Source: Nocardioides pocheonensis
Lineage (GTDB): Bacteria; Actinomycetota; Actinomycetes; Propionibacteriales; Nocardioidaceae
Length of the DNA stretch: 64,000 nt
Direction of reading: 5' to 3'
Assembly (NCBI RefSeq): GCF_003725535.1
Contig: NZ_RJSF01000040.1
Location: 551,407 to 615,406 of the forward strand
Below the pieces are notes generated by a model. That model was given only the letters and a program-made list of their open reading frames with translations, did not search any database and was not told the DNA's origin. A program made the position numbers and the translations under genes. Each line of letters opens with the position of its first letter. Positions within the stretch are counted from its first letter, which is position 1. This document shows, piece after piece, positions 51,620 to 60,617 of this stretch.

Positions 51620-53539
51620 ATGACACTGCTCGCCGTCCCGCGACGCCTCCTTCCTCTCCTCGCGGCGCTCCTGGTCGCCGTGCCCCTCGTCCTGGCCCCC
51701 TCCCTCCCCGCGTCGGCCGTTGTCGTCCAGGGCAGCGTCACCGGCACGGTGACCGACTCAGGCGGCAACCCGCTGTCGGGCGTCTACGTCTACTTCCTGC
51801 GCAACACCAGCGGAGGTGGGATCTCGCCGTCCGGTGCGACCGCGACCGACGGCACGGGCCACTACGTCTACCCGCTGGACCCGGCCGACTACACCGTGGT
51901 CTTCGACGACCCGTCCGGCGACCACGTCACGCAGTACTGGGACCACGTGCAGCACCTGGCCGACGCGACGCCGGTGACCGTGACCTCCTCCCACGTGACG
52001 TCGGCGATCGACGCGCAGCTCGCGGACGCCGGGTCGATCAGCGGCACCGTCACGCTGCCGGCGACCGCGGACCTGAACACCGACGACGCGGACGTCGACG
52101 TGATCGACCCCGCGACGGGCGACTTCGCGGGCTGGACCGTGCTCGACCCGGCCGACGAGACCGCACCGGGCAGCCACGCCTACACCTACACCGTCACCGG
52201 CCTGCCGGCAGGTGACTACCGAGTCGAGTTCGCCCACGAGGACTACACCGCGACCGTCGAGGCGCAGTACTACGACGGCCACCCCGAGTCCGCCGGCGCC
52301 GGCTCGGCGAACCTGGTGACGCTCGCGGCCGCGGAGCACGCCACCGGCATCGACGCCACCCTGCACACGGGCGGCACGATCAGCGGCACGCTGGTCGACG
52401 GCAACGGCGACCCGATCGCGGACTGCGAGGTCGCGGCGTTCAACACGGTGGACCACTGGGCCTCCCGCTCCGCCACCACCGACGCAAGCGGCAAATTCGT
52501 CGTCGGGGGCCTCACGACCGGCAAGTACGGCGTCCTCGTGGGCGACCCGTACGGCACCGGCAACGCGTGCGCCACGACGGAGTACTACACCCGCGCGGAC
52601 GGCGACCTGTCCGAGTCGGGCACGGGCATCGTCGCGCTCTCGACCGCTCCTGGGACCGACGTCGCTCTGCCGAACCCGCTGGTCTACGGCACGCCGGACA
52701 TCGCGAACACCGCGGCACCGACCGTCCCGACCACGGCTCCGGTCGTCGGCACCCAGGTCACGGCGAACCCGGGCACCTGGAACCCCGCGGACGCCACGCT
52801 GGCCTACCAGTGGAAGGCGGGCGGCGCCGACATCGCCGGCGCCACCCACGCGTCCTACGTCCCGGTCGCGGGCGACGTCGGCAAGCGGCTCTCGGTCACG
52901 GTCACCGCGACGAAGCCCGGGTACGGCTCGGCGACGGCGACCTCGAACCTGACCGCTCCCGTGACCGGGACCAGCCAGAGCACGGCGATCGCGAACACCG
53001 CGCCGCCGGGGATCACCGGTCTCGCCCGCGTCGGCGAGCAGCTCTCGGCGTACGCCGGCAGCTGGTACACCCCGACCGGCGCGCCGACGACGTCCCTGCA
53101 GTGGCTGCGCAACGGGGTGCCCGTCGCCGGTGCGACCGGTGCGACGTACGTGCTCGCCCCGGTGGACCTCGGGGCCCGGATCTCGCTGCGGGTCACCGCC
53201 ACCAAGGACGGCTACCCGCCGGCGCAGCGCACCAGCGACCCGTCCAACCCGGTCGCGGCCGGGGTGCTCACGCTGACCGACGTGCCGCGGATGCTCGGCG
53301 TCCTCAAGGTCGGCAAGGTGCTCAGCGCGCTGCCGGCCCCCGCGTCGCCGACGGCCACGTCGGTGCGGTTCCAGTGGCTGCGCAACGGCGTGCCGATCAA
53401 GGGGCTCGCCGCGAAGCGGGCGCGCTACAAGCTGGTCCGGGCCGACCGGGGCAAGCACATCAGCGTGCGCATCACCGAGGTCCGGCCGGGTTACGCGCCG
53501 ACCGTCTCGGTCGCGAAGCGGGGCGGCAAGGTCCGCTAG
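51620..53539 (+). CDS. Secreted modular beta-sandwich protein (SdrD-B/carboxypeptidase-regulatory and Ig-like repeats)
   Basis: 639 residues from the ATG at 51620. Signal peptide about 1-33 (ends ASAV). Then three carboxypeptidase-regulatory/CNA-B-like modules (about 36-135, 135-250, 250-350), each opening with GS/GT-I/V-x-G-T; and three Ig-like modules of about 95 residues from 355 on (IANTAAP, IANTAPP and DVPRML starts; YQWKAGG, LQWLRNG and FQWLRNG cores). No LPXTG or TM anchor. Likely extracellular adhesive or stalk protein; partner unknown. The repeats vary enough to be old duplications. Confidence 0.85.
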   Translation: MTLLAVPRRLLPLLAALLVAVPLVLAPSLPASAVVVQGSVTGTVTDSGGNPLSGVYVYFLRNTSGGGISPSGATATDGTGHYVYPLDPADYTVVFDDPSGDHVTQYWDHVQHLADATPVTVTSSHVTSAIDAQLADAGSISGTVTLPATADLNTDDADVDVIDPATGDFAGWTVLDPADETAPGSHAYTYTVTGLPAGDYRVEFAHEDYTATVEAQYYDGHPESAGAGSANLVTLAAAEHATGIDATLHTGGTISGTLVDGNGDPIADCEVAAFNTVDHWASRSATTDASGKFVVGGLTTGKYGVLVGDPYGTGNACATTEYYTRADGDLSESGTGIVALSTAPGTDVALPNPLVYGTPDIANTAAPTVPTTAPVVGTQVTANPGTWNPADATLAYQWKAGGADIAGATHASYVPVAGDVGKRLSVTVTATKPGYGSATATSNLTAPVTGTSQSTAIANTAPPGITGLARVGEQLSAYAGSWYTPTGAPTTSLQWLRNGVPVAGATGATYVLAPVDLGARISLRVTATKDGYPPAQRTSDPSNPVAAGVLTLTDVPRMLGVLKVGKVLSALPAPASPTATSVRFQWLRNGVPIKGLAAKRARYKLVRADRGKHISVRITEVRPGYAPTVSVAKRGGKVR

Positions 53540-53560
53540 CCCGGACTGCAGCAGGTCGTC

Positions 53561-53595
53561 GCGCGGGCCCGGGGAGCTCCTCCCCGGGCCCGCGC
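53561..53595 (+). terminator. Strong hairpin after the modular secreted protein
   Basis: 16-bp perfect stem (53561-53576 with 53580-53595), loop CTC. Begins 22 nt after the stop. It is extremely GC-rich and has no clear U-tract. Confidence 0.8.
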
Positions 53596-53633
53596 CTTCG
53601 ACACCTGTGGGACGCATCGGCCAGACTGGCGAG

Positions 53634-55671
<2,038 letters not shown>

Positions 55672-55682
<11 letters not shown>

Positions 55683-56391
55683 CCCACGGGTGCTGGTCGT
55701 CCAGCACCAGGCCGACTGCCCCCCTGCCCTCCTCGGTCTCTGGCTCGACGCCGCCGGGTGCGCGCTCGACGTACGCCACCCGTACGCCGGTGAGCCGCTC
55801 CCGTCCGGGCTCGACGAGCACGACGCGCTCCTGGTGCTCGGCGGCTCGATGGGCGCGTACGACGACACCGCGCACCCCTGGCTGACCGCGGCCAAGGAGC
55901 TCGTCCGGATCGCCGCCGACCGGGGCGTCCCCACCCTCGGGGTCTGCCTGGGACACCAGCTGGCCGCGGTCGCGCTCGGTGGCGCGGTCGAGGTCAACCC
56001 GCACGGCCGGCAGCTCGGCGTGCTCCCGATGGGCTGGACCGACGCCGCGTCGGACGACCCCGTCCTGGCTGCCCGTCCCGGTCGGGTGATCCACTGGAAC
56101 AACGACGTCGTCGCCGACCTGCCGACGGGTGCGACGACCCTCGCGCTCGCCCCCGACGGCACCGTGCAGGCGGCGCGGCTCGCGCCCGCGGTCTGGGGAG
56201 TCCAACCGCACCCCGAGGTCGACGACGCCGTGGTCGCGCGGTGGGCGGCCGACGAGCGCGAGGAGATCGGGCCCGCCGTCCTCGACGCGGCTCTGGCCGA
56301 CATGCGGTCGGCCGTGCCCGAGCTTGCGCGTGCGTGGCAGCCGGTCGCCACGGCCTTCGCCCAGCGGGTCCGGGTCACCTCGCAGGCGTAG
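55672..56391 (+). CDS. Class I glutamine amidotransferase-like protein
   Basis: 239 residues from a GTG at 55672, overlapping the end of nadE by 11 nt. Class I GATase fold with GVCLGHQLAA nucleophile elbow (Cys about 90) and VQPHPEV carrying the catalytic His. No fused synthetase domain. Because NadE has its own amidase, this one probably serves another acceptor, e.g. GMP-synthetase-like or peptide hydrolysis. Translationally coupled to nadE. Confidence 0.87.
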
Positions 56392-56412
56392 GCCCGGGCC
56401 CGTGGTCGGGGC

Positions 56413-57552
56413 TCAGGCGGGAGGCTCGGCCGATCCGGCCACGAACCAGCCCGACGGCCCGACGTCGGTGCCCATGCGGGGGACGTACTGGTCGAAGTAG
56501 ATCCGGGCGACCAGCTCGCGCCGGCTCCGCACGTCGGTCTTGGCGAACACCGACTTCAGGTGGTCCTGCACGGTGTACGCCGAGAGGTGCATCGACGCGG
56601 CGATCTCCTTGGTGTCCATGCCCTGGAGCACGCGCTCGGTGACGTCCCGCTCGCGCTGGGTGAGGTCGAAGGCGGCCACCACGAGCGGCACGATCTCCGG
56701 CGGCCGCGCCTCGTCGATCGTGACCACCACGTCGCCGCCGCGCCCGTCACGCGGGCTCAGCGGTGTCGCGTGCAGCACCAGCCACATTCCGCTGCGCGCC
56801 CGGACCCGGGAGCGGGGCGGCCGCACGGCGGCGCCGCTCGCGAAGCGCCGGGCAGCGCCGACCAGGCTGGCGATGATGCCGCCGGGGTCACCGTCGTTCA
56901 TGTCGGTGAGCAGCTCGTTGAGGCGCTGCTCGGCGCCGGCACTCACCTGCAGCACGCGGTCGTCGGCGCCGATGATGACCACGGCCGGCCCGACGGGCGG
57001 CAGCGACGGAGCGGTGGAGCGCAGCCGGCTGAGGATGCCGCTGCGCACGCCGACCGACATCGACTCCGAGAGCGACGCGAGCAGCTCCACGTCGTGCTCG
57101 TCGAAGCGCGCCTCGCCCTCCTCGCGGAAGATCGCCAGCCCGCCCCAGCACTGGCCACGGTCGCGCAGCACCAGCCGGAGCTCGTCGCCGAAGCCGAAGT
57201 TGGGGCGCATGAACTCGTTGAGCCGCGGCGACCCCGGGGAGGCGGCCACGGTCGCCACGGCGGGCACGGCGCGGTGGGCGAGCTCCATGAAGGCGGTGGT
57301 CTCGACGTTGCCGTACTCCAGGAGTCCCCACTCGTGGTCGTGGGTGTCGTCGCGGTAGAGGGCGCCGCCCTTCAGGGTCCCCGTGAGCAGCAACGTGCTC
57401 GGGTCCACGGTCGCGAAGCAGGACGCGACGTGCGGCACGGCGCGCGCGATCGAGTCGAGCGCCTCGGACACGAACTCGTCGAGGTCGAGTCCGGCGCGGG
57501 CGACGACGTCCACGTCGCGCTGGACACGCTTCGCCGTCAGGTCAAGGGCCAT
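56413..57552 (-). CDS. GAF/LuxR-type transcriptional regulator
   Basis: 379 residues. Sensory N-terminus (about 20-170, GAF-like: DELRLVLRDRGQCWGGLAIFRE) and a PAS-like middle (about 180-285). C-terminal LuxR helix-turn-helix about 300-360 with TERVLQGMDTKEIAASMHLSAYTVQDHLKSVFAKT. No receiver domain, so ligand-driven rather than phosphorylated. Divergent from an FAD oxidase with 163 bp between starts, where two palindromes lie; it may control that gene. Ligand unknown. Confidence 0.88.
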   Translation of the reverse strand: MALDLTAKRVQRDVDVVARAGLDLDEFVSEALDSIARAVPHVASCFATVDPSTLLLTGTLKGGALYRDDTHDHEWGLLEYGNVETTAFMELAHRAVPAVATVAASPGSPRLNEFMRPNFGFGDELRLVLRDRGQCWGGLAIFREEGEARFDEHDVELLASLSESMSVGVRSGILSRLRSTAPSLPPVGPAVVIIGADDRVLQVSAGAEQRLNELLTDMNDGDPGGIIASLVGAARRFASGAAVRPPRSRVRARSGMWLVLHATPLSPRDGRGGDVVVTIDEARPPEIVPLVVAAFDLTQRERDVTERVLQGMDTKEIAASMHLSAYTVQDHLKSVFAKTDVRSRRELVARIYFDQYVPRMGTDVGPSGWFVAGSAEPPA

Positions 57553-57589
57553 GAGAGGAGTCTGGGGTCACTGGGACTCCCGGGGACAT

Positions 57590-57624
57590 CCCACATTTGT
57601 GGGGTCTTTCCTGGCCCACGTGGG
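57590..57624. promoter_or_regulatory. Paired CCCAC/GTGGG palindromes between the LuxR-type regulator and the oxidase
   Basis: CCCACATTTGTGGG (57590-57603) and CCCACGTGGG (57615-57624) lie 11 bp apart in the shared intergenic region. Repeated half sites CCCAC/GTGGG suggest a dimeric or tetrameric regulator site. Confidence 0.55.
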
Positions 57625-57715
57625 TGTGTCGGGAAGTCCCCGACTCCGGGGGATGGTCCGTGCCGCGCCGCGCTCACAGGCTGGTGCCACACCTGAGACC
57701 GACTGGAGGAACACC

Positions 57716-59146
57716 ATGACCGAGATCGCAGCACGGCGCACGACGCCGGCCGGGCCGCACGCCAGCCAGCAAGCCGACGTACGGGCCGAGCGGCTGCGGG
57801 GGCTCTGCGGAGACTTCGTGCACCTGCCGGGGGACGAGGCGTACGACGCCGGCCGCCGGCCGTGGAACGTCGCCGTCTCCCAGCTCCCCGCCGCCGTCGC
57901 CGAGCCGACCACCGTCGAGGAGATCAGCCTGCTCGTCCGCGTCGCCGCTGCCCTGGGGCTGCGGGTGACCGCGCAGAGCACCGGACACGCGGCCGGGATC
58001 CTCGCCGCCCACCGTCTCGACGACGTCGTGCTCGTCCGCACGGGACACCTGCGCGGGGTCTACGTCGACCCCTACAACCAGGTCGCGCGTGTCGAGGCCG
58101 GGGCCAGCTGGGAGGACGTGATCGACGTCGCGGCGCCCCACGGCCTGACCGCGCTGCACGGGTCGGCCCCCGACGTGGGCGTGGTCGGCTACACCCTGGG
58201 CGGCGGCCTCGGCTGGTACGCCCGCAAGCACGGCCTGGCCACGAACGGGGTGGTCGGCATCGAGCTGGTGGGGGCGGACGGCGAGGTCGTGCGCGCCGAC
58301 GCGAGCACCAACCCGGAGCTGTTCTGGGCGCTGCGCGGCGGCGGGGGCAACTTCGGGATCGTCACGACCATCGAGATCGGGCTGCTGCCGATCGAGGACG
58401 TGCACGCCGGGATGATGCTCTGGGACATCAGCCGTGCCCCGGAGGTCCTCCCCGTGTTCGCGGCGTGGTCCCGCACGGCTCCGGAGGAGGTCACCACCTC
58501 CTTCCGGATCATGCGGTTCCCCCCGATCCCCGAGCTGCCGGACTTCCTCCGCGGACGCAGCCTGGTCGTCCTCGACGGAGTGGCGCTGCTGCCGGACGAG
58601 GACGCCGCCGAGGTGCTGGCGCCGTTCCGGGACCTCGACCCCGAGCTCGACACCTTCGCTCGGGTGCCGGCGGCCTCCCTGACCAGGCTGCACATGGACC
58701 CGGAGAACCCGACGCCCGCCGTCGGTGCCGGCATCGTGCTCGAGCACCTCGACGACGCGGCGGTCGAGGCGTTCCTGGCGAGCGTCGGTCCGGACGCGTC
58801 GACGACCGTCTTCATCGCCGAGCTGCGCCAGCTCGGGGGAGCGCTGGGTCGGCCGGCTGCCGACGGAGGGGCCTTGAACAGCCTCCCCGGCAGCCACCTC
58901 GCGCTGTTCATCGCGATGGCGCCGACGCCGGAGATCGCCGCGGCCGGGGACGAGGCGATCGACCGGGTGCTCGAGAGGCTGGAGCCGTGGAGCTCGGAGC
59001 GGCCGTTCCTCAACCTGGCGGAGCGTCCGGTGGACCCGCGCACCGCCTTCGGTGCCGAGGGATGGCAGCGGCTGCAGGCGGTCAAGCGCTCGGTCGACCC
59101 CGGGGAGCTGTTCCTGGGCAACCACCGGATCCGCGGCGACGCCTGA
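57716..59146 (+). CDS. FAD-binding oxidoreductase, berberine bridge enzyme-like
   Basis: 476 residues from the ATG at 57716 (CTGGAGGA upstream). PCMH-type FAD domain (about 45-235) with covalent-FAD His about 91 (QSTGHAAG) and GYTLGGGLGWYARKHGL; C-terminal BBE motif FLGNHRI. The position of the second covalent-link Cys in BBE proteins (CPTVG-type) is Ala in SAPDVGVVGY, so probably only one covalent link. No signal peptide. Substrate unknown. Divergent from the GAF/LuxR regulator. Confidence 0.9.
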   Translation: MTEIAARRTTPAGPHASQQADVRAERLRGLCGDFVHLPGDEAYDAGRRPWNVAVSQLPAAVAEPTTVEEISLLVRVAAALGLRVTAQSTGHAAGILAAHRLDDVVLVRTGHLRGVYVDPYNQVARVEAGASWEDVIDVAAPHGLTALHGSAPDVGVVGYTLGGGLGWYARKHGLATNGVVGIELVGADGEVVRADASTNPELFWALRGGGGNFGIVTTIEIGLLPIEDVHAGMMLWDISRAPEVLPVFAAWSRTAPEEVTTSFRIMRFPPIPELPDFLRGRSLVVLDGVALLPDEDAAEVLAPFRDLDPELDTFARVPAASLTRLHMDPENPTPAVGAGIVLEHLDDAAVEAFLASVGPDASTTVFIAELRQLGGALGRPAADGGALNSLPGSHLALFIAMAPTPEIAAAGDEAIDRVLERLEPWSSERPFLNLAERPVDPRTAFGAEGWQRLQAVKRSVDPGELFLGNHRIRGDA

Positions 59147-59258
59147 GCGACCGTCGAGAGTCCGCGGAGGAGGGGCCCGACCGGGCGGGACCCTCCCCGT
59201 GGGCAACCCGCCCGGACACGCGGCACGCGCGCGATGCCGAGCCCCTATCGTTGCCCCC

Positions 59259-60596
59259 ATGGGAAAGCAGGAAGACTTCGTGCTCCGGGCACTCGAGGAG
59301 CGTGACGTCCGCTTCGTGCGGCTGTGGTTCACCGACGTGCTGGGCTACCTGAAGTCGGTGGCGATCGCGCCGGCCGAGCTCGAGGGTGCCTTCGCCGAGG
59401 GCATCGGCTTCGACGGCTCGGCGATCGAGGGGTTCGCCCGGGTGACCGAGGCCGACATGCTCGCCCGCCCTGACCCGTCGACCTTCCAGATCCTCCCGTG
59501 GCGCGGCGACGGGCCCGCCACGGCGCGGATGTTCTGCGACATCGCGATGCCCGACGGGTCTCCGTCGTACGCCGACCCGCGGTTCGTGCTCAAGCGCACG
59601 CTGCAGTCGGCCGCCGAGCAGGGCTTCACGTTCTACACGCACCCGGAGATCGAGTTCTACCTGTTCAAGGGCCAGCCGGAGCCGGGCCAGCCGCCGGTGC
59701 CGGTCGACCAGAGCGGCTACTTCGACCACACCGCGCAGAGCGCCGGCTCCGACTTCCGTCGCGAGGCCATCACGATGCTCGAGTCGATGGGCATCTCGGT
59801 GGAGTTCAGCCACCACGAGGGCGGTCCGGGCCAGCAGGAGATCGACCTCCGGTACGCCGACGCGCTGTCGACCGCCGACAACATCATGACCTTCCGCACC
59901 GTCGTCCGTGAGGTGGCGCTGGGTCAGGGCGTCTGGGCCAGCTTCATGCCCAAGCCGTTCACCGAGCAGCCCGGCTCCGGCATGCACACGCACGTGTCGC
60001 TCTTCGAGGGCGACCGCAACGCGTTCTTCGAGGCGGGCGCGGAGTACCAGCTGTCCAAGACCGCGCGGCACTTCATCGCCGGGATCCTGCACCACGCCGC
60101 CGAGATCACCTGCGTGACCAACCAGTGGGTGAACTCCTACAAGCGGCTGATCGGCGGGGGAGAGGCGCCGTCGTACATCTGCTGGGGGCACAACAACCGC
60201 TCGGCCATGGTCCGCGTGCCGATGTACAAGCCCAACAAGGGGCAGTCCACGCGCATCGAGCTCCGCTCCGTCGACGCGGCCTGCAACCCCTACCTGGCCT
60301 TCGCGGTCGTGCTCGCGGCCGGCATGAAGGGCCTGGCCGAGCAGTACGACCTGCCCCGCGAGGCCGAGGACGACGTCTGGTCGCTGACCGACGGTGAGCG
60401 CCAGGCGCTCGGCCTGCAGCAGCTGCCGAAGAACCTGCACGACGCGATCGTCGTCGCCGAGCGCTCCGAGCTCCTCGCCGAGACCCTCGGCGAGCACGTC
60501 TACGACTTCTTCCTGCGCAACAAGCGCCAGGAGTGGGAGGACTACCGGGGCCAGGTCTCGGCGTTCGAGCGCGACCAGATGCTGCCGGTCATCTAG
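59259..60596 (+). CDS. glnA2: Glutamine synthetase type I-like (GlnA2)
   Basis: 445 residues from the ATG at 59259. Catalytic motifs: EIEFYLF, HHEGGPGQQEID and the GSGMHTHVS segment; LRNKRQEWEDYR at the end. Its length (445) and placement next to glnE match mycobacterial GlnA2. The adenylylated Tyr of GlnA1 (NLY-D/E) is His394 here (KNLHDAI), so it is not an adenylylation substrate. TATCGT ends 7 nt before the ATG, suggesting leaderless mRNA. Some actinobacterial GlnA2-like enzymes act on polyamines; not readable here. Confidence 0.93.
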   Translation: MGKQEDFVLRALEERDVRFVRLWFTDVLGYLKSVAIAPAELEGAFAEGIGFDGSAIEGFARVTEADMLARPDPSTFQILPWRGDGPATARMFCDIAMPDGSPSYADPRFVLKRTLQSAAEQGFTFYTHPEIEFYLFKGQPEPGQPPVPVDQSGYFDHTAQSAGSDFRREAITMLESMGISVEFSHHEGGPGQQEIDLRYADALSTADNIMTFRTVVREVALGQGVWASFMPKPFTEQPGSGMHTHVSLFEGDRNAFFEAGAEYQLSKTARHFIAGILHHAAEITCVTNQWVNSYKRLIGGGEAPSYICWGHNNRSAMVRVPMYKPNKGQSTRIELRSVDAACNPYLAFAVVLAAGMKGLAEQYDLPREAEDDVWSLTDGERQALGLQQLPKNLHDAIVVAERSELLAETLGEHVYDFFLRNKRQEWEDYRGQVSAFERDQMLPVI

Positions 60597-60617
60597 GCCG
60601 GCCGGGTCGACGTACGC

